Origin: UBA4738 sp002413305
GTDB taxonomy: Bacteria; Actinomycetota; UBA4738
Length of the DNA: 35,926 bases
Assembly: GCA_036847185.1 (NCBI GenBank)
Contig: DAIUAM010000031.1
Location: 1-35,926, forward strand
Reading direction: 5' to 3'
A model generated the notes under the pieces. It did no database searches. It was not told the DNA's origin and saw only the letters and a program-made list of their open reading frames with translations. This document shows positions 16,885 to 24,772 of this stretch, one piece after another; within the stretch, counting starts at the first letter, position 1; each line of letters opens with the position of its first letter. Made by a program: the position numbers and the translations under genes.

Positions 16885-18726
16885 ATGAGCGAACAGAGCA
16901 GGGTCGCAGCGCTCCTCGGTGAGTCTCGGCTGCTGCGCGCCGGACAGGCGGATGTGGCCAGGATCCAACGGCGAACGCACCTGCGGCGCATGTTTCGGGC
17001 GATCTTCATCATCGGTGCCCTCGACGCGTATCTCTGGTATCGCTCCGCGGTCGGGCGTCCGGTGCAGCTACCGGCATTCTCCCCCGACTGGAGCTTGCTC
17101 CTGCCGATCCTGCTCCTGTTCGTCATCGTCGGCGCGTTGGTCCTGATGCCGCTGGCCAGCGGCCGCTCGCCCCACGTCATGATCCGGCCCGAGCACATCG
17201 ACGTCGCTCTCGAGGACGTGAAGGGTCTCGGTCCCCAGGTCGACGAGGTCATCCGGACCCTGAACATCTTCCTCGGCTACGCGACCTTCCGGAAGGTCCT
17301 GGGGGGGAACCCACGCCGCGGTGTTCTTTTCGAAGGTCCGCCCGGGACCGGCAAGACCTACCTGGCCAAGGCGATGGCGAAGCAGGCCGGGGTGCCCTTC
17401 CTGTACGCCTCCGCTCCCGCGTTCCAGACGATGTGGTTCGGGATGACCAATGTGAAGATCCGGTCCTACTTCCGCGCCCTCCGCCGGGCGGCCCGGCGGG
17501 AAGGCGGGGCCATCGGCTTCATCGAGGAGATCGACGCGATCGGTGGCGACCGAGGCTCGGCCGTGGCCATGTCTCCCGCCCCCGTGGGCTCCTCGTCTGC
17601 TCCGGGTCGGCTGGGGAGCCGGATCGCTTCGGCCTTCGGCTCCGCTCCGGCCGGGGCGGGGATGGTGAACGAGCTCCTCATCCAGATGCAGTCGTTCGAC
17701 CAGCCGCAGCTCCTCCAGCGGACGTGGGAGCACGTCGCGCAGTGGGTGAACGGATACCTGCCCGATCGGCTCCGGATACGGGCGGGTCACCCCAAGTACT
17801 ACAACGTGTTGCTGGTCGCGGCGACCAACCGGGCGGACACGCTGGACCCGGCGCTTCTCCGGCCCGGCCGGTTCGACCGGAGGCTCTATTTCGACCTTCC
17901 CACCAAGCAGGGGCGCCGCGACCTGATCGACTTCTTCCTCGAGCGAAAGTCGCACACCGCCGATCTCGACGGCGACGAACCGCGAGAGCGGCTCGCCCAC
18001 GACACGCTCGGGTACACCCCGGTAATGATCGAGCACGTGCTGGACGAGGCTTTGCTCCTGGGCCTGCGGGCCGGTCGCGATGAGATGAACGTGACGGATG
18101 TCTACGAGGCCAAGCTCACCGAGGAGGTCGGGCTGTCCCAGCCGGTGTTCTACACCGAGGAGGAGCGCTCGGCGGTGGCGACCCACGAGGCCGGACATGC
18201 GGTGGTGGCCTACGTCCTCGGCACGTCCCGGCGGATGGAGGTGCTCTCGATCATCAAGCGCCGCGCCTCGCTCGGCTTGCTCGCCCACACCGATCTCGAG
18301 GAGCGGTTCTCGAAGTCACGGTCGGAGCTCGAAGCCCTGCTGGCCATCGCTCTGGGCGGGATGGTGGCCGAAGAGCTCTTCCTGGGCGAGAGCGGCACCG
18401 GTCCCGGGGCCGACCTGTCCCAGGCCACCGTGGTCGCCGCGATGATGGTCGGCGCCCTCGGAATGGGTGGCTCGCTCGCGTCCTACGACGCGATGCACGA
18501 CGGGTTCGCCCCGAGGAACCTGGTCGCCAAGGTGATGGGGGATCCACCCGCCAAGGAGCGGCTCGAAGCTCTCCTCGAGACCCAGAAAGATCGCGTTCGA
18601 ACCGTTCTCTCCGAGAACCGGCACCTCCTCGAGGCCCTCCGGGACGCGTTGCTGGCGCGCGACGAACTGATCGGGGACGAGATCCTCGAGGTGATCCACG
18701 CTGCGAAGCCGGGAGACGACCGGTGA
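16885..18726 (+). CDS. FtsH-like membrane AAA ATPase / M41-type metalloprotease, divergent
   Basis: A 613-aa protein with two membrane segments (about 36-52 and 70-90), then an AAA module: Walker A GPPGTGKT (151-158), Walker B GFIEEIDAIG where Glu replaces the usual first Asp, and the second region of homology (AATNRADTLDPALLRPGRFDRR). The pore loop reads MWFGMT instead of the usual MFVGVG. The peptidase has HEAGH (434-438) and the third zinc ligand Asp 510 in GADLSQAT. Compared with FtsH it carries two unusual inserts of about 35 residues, a Ser/Ala/Pro-rich one after Walker B and one ending near NVLLVAATNR. It likely degrades membrane or regulatory proteins. AAGGAGAGG precedes the start. 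It diverges from the truncated surface protein gene. Confidence 0.88.
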   Translation: MSEQSRVAALLGESRLLRAGQADVARIQRRTHLRRMFRAIFIIGALDAYLWYRSAVGRPVQLPAFSPDWSLLLPILLLFVIVGALVLMPLASGRSPHVMIRPEHIDVALEDVKGLGPQVDEVIRTLNIFLGYATFRKVLGGNPRRGVLFEGPPGTGKTYLAKAMAKQAGVPFLYASAPAFQTMWFGMTNVKIRSYFRALRRAARREGGAIGFIEEIDAIGGDRGSAVAMSPAPVGSSSAPGRLGSRIASAFGSAPAGAGMVNELLIQMQSFDQPQLLQRTWEHVAQWVNGYLPDRLRIRAGHPKYYNVLLVAATNRADTLDPALLRPGRFDRRLYFDLPTKQGRRDLIDFFLERKSHTADLDGDEPRERLAHDTLGYTPVMIEHVLDEALLLGLRAGRDEMNVTDVYEAKLTEEVGLSQPVFYTEEERSAVATHEAGHAVVAYVLGTSRRMEVLSIIKRRASLGLLAHTDLEERFSKSRSELEALLAIALGGMVAEELFLGESGTGPGADLSQATVVAAMMVGALGMGGSLASYDAMHDGFAPRNLVAKVMGDPPAKERLEALLETQKDRVRTVLSENRHLLEALRDALLARDELIGDEILEVIHAAKPGDDR

Positions 18727-18776
18727 GCCGACCGGTTCGAAGCGGACACCTCCGCGTTCCTCTCGCATCCAGCCGC

Positions 18777-18782
18777 TAGGCT
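18777..18782 (+). promoter_or_regulatory. Candidate leaderless -10 box (TAGGCT) for the prepilin peptidase
   Basis: TAGGCT is seven bases before GTG 18790 and no Shine-Dalgarno sequence is present. The gene probably starts transcription at or next to its first codon. Confidence 0.4.
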
Positions 18783-18789
18783 CCGCTCT

Positions 18790-19563
18790 GTGACGGTGTT
18801 CCGGGTCGTCGCGTTCTCCCTGGCCGGCCTGGTCTACGGGTCGTTCCTGACCGTGATCGTCCACCGGATCCCGTTTCGTCGCTCGATCGTGACGCCTCGG
18901 TCGGCCTGCCCCGCCTGCGGGGCAACCGTGCGTCCCTTCGACAACATCCCGGTCGTCTCGTACGTGCTCCTGCGCGGCAGGTGCCGGAACTGCGCTGCCC
19001 GGATACCGGTGCGGTACCCGCTGACGGAGCTCGCCACCGCCGGCCTCTGCGCGGGTGCGGCGGTCGTATTCTCCAACCTCTACGTTGCCGCCGTGTCCGC
19101 CGTGTTCCTGGGAGTCCTGCTCGGGCTCGGCCTTATCGACGCCGAGCACCGGATCCTGCCCAACGCCATCGTTTACCCCTCGTTCCTGATGTTCGCCGGC
19201 CTGATCGTGCTCGGCGCGCTCCTCGGTCGGCCGCTCAGCGTTCCCCGCGCGGCGATCGGCACGCTTGCATACGGGGTGCCCCTCCTGGCGCTTGCCTTCG
19301 TGAGCCCCGGGGGGATGGGGATGGGGGATGTGAAGCTTGCCGGCTTCATCGGCCTGGTCCTGGGGAGCCTCGGCCTCCGGTACGTGGCGGTCGCCGCGGG
19401 ACTCGGCGTCCTGGCCGGTGGGATCGGCGCGATCGCGGCTCTGGTCCAGGGGAGGAGCAGGAAGTCGGCCATCCCGTTCGGGCCGTATCTGGCTCTCGGA
19501 GCGATGGCCTCGGCGTTCTGGGCGCCCGCCATCGCCCGGGCCTATCTCTCCCGAGGCGGTTGA
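18790..19563 (+). CDS. Type IV prepilin leader peptidase (A24A family)
   Basis: A 257-aa polytopic membrane protein that cuts, and in the full-length family methylates, prepilins for type IV pili or type II secretion. It begins with the A24 N-terminal domain with four zinc-binding cysteines (C40, C43, C65, C68), and the protease Asp pair is D117 (GLIDAEHRILPN) and D180 (GMGMGDVKLAG). About seven or eight hydrophobic segments are visible. Length and motifs are complete. The start is GTG 18790, apparently leaderless. No prepilin or pilus genes lie in the window, so it must serve a distant locus. Confidence 0.93.
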   Translation: MTVFRVVAFSLAGLVYGSFLTVIVHRIPFRRSIVTPRSACPACGATVRPFDNIPVVSYVLLRGRCRNCAARIPVRYPLTELATAGLCAGAAVVFSNLYVAAVSAVFLGVLLGLGLIDAEHRILPNAIVYPSFLMFAGLIVLGALLGRPLSVPRAAIGTLAYGVPLLALAFVSPGGMGMGDVKLAGFIGLVLGSLGLRYVAVAAGLGVLAGGIGAIAALVQGRSRKSAIPFGPYLALGAMASAFWAPAIARAYLSRGG

Positions 19564-19682
19564 CGTGCTGCCAGCGCGGATCTTCAATCTGGGGATCTGA
19601 TGAGCTTCGGTTCCCAGGATCCGGGCCGAACTCGGCGTATGGTACGTAGCGTGCGGCGGGAGCCGCCCGAAAGGGGGAAGTG

Positions 19683-19793
19683 ATGATCGCAGCCAGCACA
19701 ACCGCCATCGTCGGGATCGTGATCCTCGGTATCGCGATCCTGATCCTTCTGTACGTCATGTTCGGGCGAGGTCGCGGGAGCCGCAAGAGCTAG
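19683..19793 (+). CDS. Tiny single-pass membrane protein
   Basis: A 36-aa protein with a good Shine-Dalgarno region (GGGGGAAG before ATG 19683). It consists of one hydrophobic helix (IVGIVILGIAILILLYVMF) and a basic tail (GRGRGSRKS), so the C-terminus is probably cytoplasmic. There is no cysteine. Small proteins of this kind often modulate larger membrane complexes, but nothing here shows a partner. A possible -10 TATGGT lies near 19637. A GC hairpin follows at 19805-19820. Confidence 0.5.
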   Translation: MIAASTTAIVGIVILGIAILILLYVMFGRGRGSRKS

Positions 19794-19804
19794 GGGTCCG
19801 TGGC

Positions 19805-19820
19805 GGGGCAGCGCGGCCCC
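19805..19820. terminator. GC hairpin between convergent genes
   Basis: GGGGC and GCCCC (5-bp stem, six-base loop) lie between the tiny membrane gene and the convergent LuxR gene. It has a moderate stem and no clear T-run. Confidence 0.35.
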
Positions 19821-19888
19821 TCCCCTGTGGGTGGCGAGCGCACGGACACGTCCTGACGAGGCTCTCGTTCTCCGGGGTCGACGCCGCG

Positions 19889-20626
19889 TCAGAACCTGGA
19901 GACGGGCGTGACCAAACCCGATCGGTGCGCCGCGATGATCGCGGCGACCCGGCTTCCGGTACCGAGCTTCTTGTAGATGTGGCCGAGATGCGTGGTGACC
20001 GTACGCTCCCGCACACCCAGCCGGTGACCGATCTGGCGGGCAGTCAAGCCCTCGCTGGCCACTTCGAGGATCTCCACCTCCCGCTCCGTGAGGATCGACT
20101 GAGCGTGGCTCTGGTTGTCGACGCCATCGGCGATCTTTCCCAGCCAGCCCTCCGGGACCCCGCACAGAACGAGCTCGCCCCGGGAGGCGTGGCGGATCGA
20201 ATCCATGAACTCCGTGGGAGCGGTTTCCTTGTCAACGTATCCGTCGGCTCCCACGAACAGCGCCCGTGAGATCGCGTATTCGCCCGGCTGGGCCCCGCTG
20301 GCCAGGATCGGGACGGTCGGAAAGAGGTCCCGGATCTCGCGGATGAGCCAGAAGGAATCGTGTTCTCCGGGCAATCCGAGCCCGACCATCACGACCAGCC
20401 TGGTCCGCCGGCGGATCCGGCGGAACCCGACGATGCACTCATCGGCCGAGGAAGCCTCGAGGACGACATCCAGATCCGGCTGCGCCTGGATCATGTGGCC
20501 GAGCGCGGCCCGGATCAAGTTCGGTGAGTCGACCAGGATCGCGCCCACATTCGAACGGCGTTGTACCGGCTCACTCGACTCGGCCGAGCCGGGCAGCCTT
20601 CGCGGTTCGGAATCCTCCCAAGCCAT
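19889..20626 (-). CDS. LuxR-type regulator with degenerate (pseudo-)receiver domain
   Basis: A 245-aa protein from ATG 20626; ATG 20665 is an alternative start. The N-terminal receiver-like domain (about 26-145) keeps the fold but lacks the phosphoacceptor: where LxxxD-LGLPG is expected the residue is Gly 82 (VVMVGLGLPG). Only one of the two acidic pocket residues remains (ILVDSP, Asp 33). Lys 133 (GYVDKETA) is kept. The C-terminal LuxR helix-turn-helix is intact (SILTEREVEILEVASEG, RERTVTTHLGHIYKKLG). Control is therefore unlikely to use phosphorylation; ligand binding, dimerisation or constitutive activity are alternatives. GATACT followed by nine bases before ATG 20626 suggests a leaderless start. 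It lies upstream of no kinase on its strand. Confidence 0.82.
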   Translation of the reverse strand: MAWEDSEPRRLPGSAESSEPVQRRSNVGAILVDSPNLIRAALGHMIQAQPDLDVVLEASSADECIVGFRRIRRRTRLVVMVGLGLPGEHDSFWLIREIRDLFPTVPILASGAQPGEYAISRALFVGADGYVDKETAPTEFMDSIRHASRGELVLCGVPEGWLGKIADGVDNQSHAQSILTEREVEILEVASEGLTARQIGHRLGVRERTVTTHLGHIYKKLGTGSRVAAIIAAHRSGLVTPVSRF

Positions 20627-20754
20627 GTGGCTAGAAGTATCGTTCGAAATCGACACCTCGAACATGGCTAGTTAGGACTATCGAGAAATAGATAGCGTGA
20701 ACCATCTCGATGACTTTAGCCGGTGAACCTGTTTGGTGCCGTCTGCGGCGCGAT

Positions 20755-21435
20755 TTACCCGGCGGGTCGCTCGACCTCGGTGGGATCGACGAGGCGCAGG
20801 GCGACAGCCCGCCGGATAGCCTGGGTCCGGTTGCGAACGCCGAGCCTCTGGTAGAGGTTTCCGATGTGGGTCTCCACGGTCCGGTCGGAGAGCGCCAGAC
20901 GGGCAGCCATCTGGCGAGTTGTCAGACCGGCCGCCACCAGCTGCAGGATCTGGCGCTGACGTTTCGTGAGGGACGAGAAGGCCTTGGCCGCTTCCCTCGA
21001 TCGCCGAAGGACGTCCCCCAGCTGCTCTTGGGCTTGCCGCCGGTGTTCGAGGCTGTACGCGGAAGAGCCGGCAGCCACCGTCTCCACCGCCAACCCCAGC
21101 TCGTCGACCGACCCGGTCTTCTCGACCAGGCCGTCGGCTCCGAGGCGAAGGCATTGGAGGATGAGCGGGCGATCGACGTGGCCGGTGAACACCAAGATGC
21201 GCAGATCGGGAAGCAGCCTGCGGACCCGGCGGATGACCTCGAAGCCGTCGATGCCGGGAAGTCCGAGATCGAGGACCAGCACGTCGGGCTTCACCGCCAA
21301 ACAGACCGCGACCGCCTGCAGGCCGTCGCCGGCGGTCCCCACCACCTCGAGGGTGGGCCGGTTCGAGCACGCCATCACCAGGACGTCCCGAACCATCGGG
21401 TGATCGTCCACGACGACCACCCGGGCCTTCGGCAC
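20755..21435 (-). CDS. NarL/LuxR-family response regulator
   Basis: A 226-aa regulator from GTG 21435. The receiver is canonical: acidic pair D10-D11, phosphoacceptor D56 (VLVLDLGLPG) and Lys in LVEKTG. The C-terminal helix-turn-helix reads SSLTKRQRQILQLVAAG and SDRTVETHIGNLYQRLG. The open frame extends to 21618, but the receiver begins right at 21435 and the upstream stretch has no homology. It lies downstream, on the same strand direction, of no kinase; the membrane kinase at 11.8-13.9 kb (HisKA_3) is of the type that pairs with such regulators but is far away. It may share a transcript with the pseudo-receiver gene, 129 bases downstream. Confidence 0.88.
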   Translation of the reverse strand: MPKARVVVVDDHPMVRDVLVMACSNRPTLEVVGTAGDGLQAVAVCLAVKPDVLVLDLGLPGIDGFEVIRRVRRLLPDLRILVFTGHVDRPLILQCLRLGADGLVEKTGSVDELGLAVETVAAGSSAYSLEHRRQAQEQLGDVLRRSREAAKAFSSLTKRQRQILQLVAAGLTTRQMAARLALSDRTVETHIGNLYQRLGVRNRTQAIRRAVALRLVDPTEVERPAG

Positions 21436-21781
21436 GACCGCATCGTTTCCAGTAGATCGCAGTGGAGCCCCCAGAGTCCGCGGCTCGGAGCAGCCGAGCC
21501 GCTTCCCGAACGGAAACGAAACCTTGGTCTCTGGCAAGGATCGACCGGAGACCACGCATAGACTGAGGCGCACCCCGCGGATTGTCAACGAACGATGCGG
21601 CTTGATCGGCGGGCGCATCTTCCGCCCCCTCCCTCACCTGTGGATACGCACAAGTACGTAGGCGAACTCCGTGATTGGGCCATGGTGCCGCATGGCGCGA
21701 TCTCGTACCTTGCCCTCGCCGATCTTCGACCGGCGACTTAGGCACGACCGACGGAGGCACCTTTGGCAGGAGAAGGACGAG

Positions 21782-22651
21782 ATGGGGTCGAACCTCGGAC
21801 GTGTCGGTAGCCGCGTCGTGTCCCCTCGGATGGCCATCTCTCTCGCCCTCCTGGCCGGTCTGGCCTACGAGATGCGAAGGCTCGACGTCGGGATCAAGAG
21901 GGAACGGGCGCTGGCCTTCGCCGTTCGGACGGAGCGCGGCAGAGTCGACGAACTCGAGCGCCTCGATCGCTCTCGAGCCGAGCTGTTCGACATCATGACC
22001 CACGAGCTGATGCAACCGGTGGCCGGGATACGGGGTACGGCGGCGACCTTGGCGAAGCGGTGGGAGGCCCTTGACGAGACGACCCGCCGGCGGATGGTCG
22101 ACACCATCGACAAGGAGTCGCAGCGGATGCGGGTCATCGCCGAGGAGACCGCGGCCCTTGTCGAGCTCGAGGGGCCTGGTCTCGTCATCCGGTCGAAGCC
22201 GGAGTCGGTGGTCGAGCTGGCCCGAGAGGCAGCGGATACGGTCGGGGAGCTCGACGGCCGGCTCCGCGTCCACCTCGACCCCGGGTCCGAAGAGGCCATG
22301 GTGGAGGTGGACCGGATCCGCATCCAGGTGTTCAGGAACCTCATCTCGAACGCGGAGAAGTACAGTGAGCCCGGAACTCCGATCGAGCTCCGGGTGAAGA
22401 CCACCGACGGCCGTGCAACGTTCAGCGTCACCAACCGGGGGCCCGGCATATCGCCGGAGCAGATCCCACAGCTCTTCCGGTTCCGCTCGAACGTGAAGCC
22501 GCACGGAATGGAGGGGACCACGGGCTCGGGCCTGGGCCTGTACATCTGCCGGAGGATCGTGGAGGGCCACGGAGGTTCCATCCACGTCGCCAGTGACCCT
22601 GGTGCGGAAACCACCTTCACGTTCACGCTTTCCACGGCGGAGGCCCGGTGA
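21782..22651 (+). CDS. Membrane histidine kinase (HisKA/HATPase)
   Basis: A 289-aa kinase from ATG 21782 with a purine-rich ribosome site (AGAAGGACGAG). One short membrane helix (near 17-28) precedes a coiled linker (ERALAFAVRTERGRVDEL). The phosphoacceptor is His 74 in MTHELMQPVAGI. The ATPase lobe shows NLISNAEKYS, NRGPGISPEQ and GSGLGLYICRRIVEGHGG. No extracellular sensor domain is present, so the signal may be membrane or cytosolic. The stop overlaps the regulator start in a GTGA, showing that the pair is co-translated. Confidence 0.9.
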   Translation: MGSNLGRVGSRVVSPRMAISLALLAGLAYEMRRLDVGIKRERALAFAVRTERGRVDELERLDRSRAELFDIMTHELMQPVAGIRGTAATLAKRWEALDETTRRRMVDTIDKESQRMRVIAEETAALVELEGPGLVIRSKPESVVELAREAADTVGELDGRLRVHLDPGSEEAMVEVDRIRIQVFRNLISNAEKYSEPGTPIELRVKTTDGRATFSVTNRGPGISPEQIPQLFRFRSNVKPHGMEGTTGSGLGLYICRRIVEGHGGSIHVASDPGAETTFTFTLSTAEAR

Positions 22652-23328
22652 CGATGCCGGCGACGACCCCGCTTCGGGTGCTCTTGGTGGACGACCATCG
22701 CGTGTTCGCCGAGGCGCTCGAGTTCCTGCTGGCCGGGGAGGACACGATCGAGCTGACCGGGGCGGTGGCTCGTGCCGAGGACGCCTTCCCGCTCGTCCGG
22801 GACGGCCGTGTCGACCTGGTGCTCATGGACGTGGACCTCCCGGGGATGGACGGCATCCAGGCCACCAGAGAGCTGAAGGCGATGGCGCCGCACGTACAGG
22901 TGGTGATGATCACGGCCTACCAGGAACGCCGGGTCATGGCGCGGGCGATCGACGCCGGGGCGAGCGCGTTCGTGCCGAAGACCCAGGCGTTCGAGCAGCT
23001 CCTGGAGATGGTCACTCGTGCCGCCGCCGGTGAGAAAGTGATGCCCTTGATGTCGATGCTCGCGGCGCCGGGCAGCCAGGATGCATCGCATGTGCAGGGG
23101 AAGGCAGAGCGCCTGTTGGGCACGCTCACCAGCCGCGAGATGCAGGTGCTGCAGGCGATCGCCGACGGAGACACGACGTCCGAGATCGCCCAGCTTCTCT
23201 GGATCACCCCCCTCACCGTGCAGACCCACGTGAAGAACATCCTGTCGAAGCTGGAGGTCCATTCCAAGGCCGAAGCGGTGGCTCTGGCCCTGAGGTTCAA
23301 CGCGATCCCGATCTCCTCCAAGGCCTGA
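22648..23328 (+). CDS. NarL/LuxR-family response regulator, partner of the adjacent kinase
   Basis: A 226-aa regulator from GTG 22648 (ATG 22654 is also possible). The receiver has the DDH pair, phosphoacceptor D61 (LVLMDVDLPGMDG), and Lys in FVPKTQ. The output domain is LuxR-type: GTLTSREMQVLQAIADG and TPLTVQTHVKNILSKLE. A four-base overlap with the kinase makes the cognate pairing almost certain. It is unusual that a HisKA-type kinase rather than HisKA_3 drives a NarL-type regulator. Clustered GTCCA motifs follow the stop and might be binding sites. Confidence 0.9.
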   Translation: MTMPATTPLRVLLVDDHRVFAEALEFLLAGEDTIELTGAVARAEDAFPLVRDGRVDLVLMDVDLPGMDGIQATRELKAMAPHVQVVMITAYQERRVMARAIDAGASAFVPKTQAFEQLLEMVTRAAAGEKVMPLMSMLAAPGSQDASHVQGKAERLLGTLTSREMQVLQAIADGDTTSEIAQLLWITPLTVQTHVKNILSKLEVHSKAEAVALALRFNAIPISSKA

Positions 23329-23345
23329 GTGGGGATAACGGGATC

Positions 23346-23388
23346 GGTCCATCCACCCGGTCCACTCGACGTCCACTCACGGTCCACC
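23346..23388 (+). repeat. Clustered short direct repeats (GGTCCAC-like)
   Basis: TCCA occurs at 23348, 23361, 23373 and 23383, with the extended form CGGTCCACTC recurring in degenerate copies. The spacing of 10-13 bases is close to a helical turn. They could be regulator sites or part of a terminator; low certainty. Confidence 0.35.
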
Positions 23389-23470
23389 GAGGTCGCGACA
23401 GTTGCGGCGGCGGTCGAGTGGGTGTTCCGCCGACGAAGCGTGCTGCCCTTCCGTGCCGACTAGGAGGGCG

Positions 23471-23829
23471 TCAGTGGCTCCGGCCGGTTGGGTGGGCGGC
23501 AGCGTTGGTATCCAGGTGCGACAGCGCGGTGGCCACCCCCTTGGCCGGCGCCTGTGCGGACTGGGCCGCCGTGACGACTTGGATCGCGCGCGCCAACCCG
23601 GTCGCGGTGGGAGCGCCGCCGGTCTGGTCGGCGGCGGTCGAGAGCGCACCGGACAATCCTGTTGCATCCGGGTGGGCAGCCTGGTTCCGGGTGATCACGT
23701 TGGAGGCCCGGTCACGCCCCGTGACGTCGGGCTGTGGCTGGACTTCGAGCCCGCTGCCGCGGCGGTCGCGATGCACGGCACCGTGACGCCCGCGATGGCC
23801 GCTGTGATGAAGGACTTGGGATTCCTCAT
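23471..23829 (-). pseudogene. Small secreted Ala/Thr-rich protein, probably frameshifted
   Basis: ATG 23829 follows GAGGAACAC and opens a good signal peptide (KSFITAAIAGVTV, then CIATAAAAGS). That frame stops at about 23698. Codon-like sequence with GC-rich third positions continues in another frame to 23471 (DVTGRDRASNVITRN, LSGALSTAADQTGG, ATGLARAIQVVTAAQSA). A one-base loss near 23750 would join them into an exported protein of about 119 aa, rich in Ala, Thr and Gln, with no cysteine in the mature part. No family is recognised. A TAGAAT box upstream on the minus strand (near 23920) may be its -10. Confidence 0.4.
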
Positions 23830-24187
23830 GTGTTCCTCTTCGGTTCTGCCGACCAAGCTCGTACCCAGGGGAGCCGACGCGAAACCGAGCTACCCGATGC
23901 GAATCATCGCTCAGATTCTACGCGGGCTGAATTGGAGCAGAGACCACACCCGTGAAGGTCGGAGATCCGTGACCGGACGGCCTTCAGTCGCTTGCCGGCC
24001 TCGTTTCGAACACTTGCAGCCAGGGAATCCCAGACGGGATGGAGGCGCTTCCGGTGCCGGAAGGATCTGACGGAGGTCCACCCGGCCTCGGAGGGTTCTC
24101 CGATCGGAACGAAGCCCCGCCCGGCGCAGCGGCGACACGGGCGGGACTTCGTCCCCGATGGGTTGGCGATTCAGGCCAAGCCGATCC
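23830..24187. other. Intergenic stretch of 358 bases without a supported gene
   Basis: It holds a likely promoter for the small secreted gene (TAGAAT on the minus strand near 23920), a 9-bp hairpin at 23953-23986, a short hairpin at 24089-24102 and a strong one at 24109-24152. Open frames here have the wrong codon bias and no recognisable domain. Confidence 0.5.
24109..24152 (-). terminator. Strong hairpin downstream of the secreted-protein gene
   Basis: Arms 24109-24123 and 24138-24152 pair at 14 of 15 positions around a 14-base loop. It begins 36 bases after the stop of the gene ending at 24188. There is no T-run, as is common in high-GC actinobacteria. Confidence 0.6.
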
Positions 24188-24613
24188 TCACTTCGAACCA
24201 ACGACCGAACATCGATAGAACTCCTCGGTGTCGGTGAGCGTGATCTGCCCCGCTGCTTCGGCGTCCAGGACGGCGGTGTCCGAAGTGAGCTGAACCGGCT
24301 GGACTCCGGGGTTGAACGTGATCTGTACCTCCTCCCAGATGGGGTTGAACCCGTCACCCTGGATCGCATCGAGCACCGAGACGAAGTTCAGGCCCAAGTC
24401 CTCGCAGGAGTCGCACTGATAGATCGTGTTGAACGACGGGTTCTTGTGCAGGTCAGGCTTCAGCAGCTTGAGGTTGATCGTGAAGATCTGACCGTCGTAG
24501 TACGCGGGCATGTCGCCACCCGAGCCGTTCGGGTTGGACGCGAGCGCCGACGACGTGCCCGACAGAGCCAGGACGACACCGACGATCAAGGCGAGAGACG
24601 CGTAGCGCTTCAT
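24188..24613 (-). CDS. Secreted protein of unknown function
   Basis: A 141-aa exported protein with a strong ribosome site (AAGGAGA) before ATG 24613. The signal peptide is clear (YASLALIVGVVLALSGTSSA, then a cut near ALAS). The mature part is acidic with beta-type patterns (PAYYDGQIFTINLKLL, FVSVLDAIQGDG, WEEVQITFNPG) and has three cysteines, CDSC and one near the C-terminus (YRCSVVG), so disulfide or metal binding is possible. It resembles conserved uncharacterised secreted proteins I cannot name with confidence. A strong hairpin terminates it. Confidence 0.75.
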   Translation of the reverse strand: MKRYASLALIVGVVLALSGTSSALASNPNGSGGDMPAYYDGQIFTINLKLLKPDLHKNPSFNTIYQCDSCEDLGLNFVSVLDAIQGDGFNPIWEEVQITFNPGVQPVQLTSDTAVLDAEAAGQITLTDTEEFYRCSVVGSK

Positions 24614-24772
24614 GCGCGGTCTCCTTCCTCGGCACAGCCAGACGGAGGGCCCGCCTTGGGCCGTGGCTCGGCCGATCGCCGGTAATACGGGCGAACGAAG
24701 CGTTTGGTTCGGAGGTTCCTCGATCCGAGCTCATGGCGAAGCGTCACATCGAGGTCAGCGTCCGTGGTCGAT

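Noticed and set aside
20678..22585. Long minus-strand open frame of 635 codons across the regulators and kinase
   Set aside because: It overlaps well-supported regulator and kinase genes and has no recognisable domain or ribosome site.
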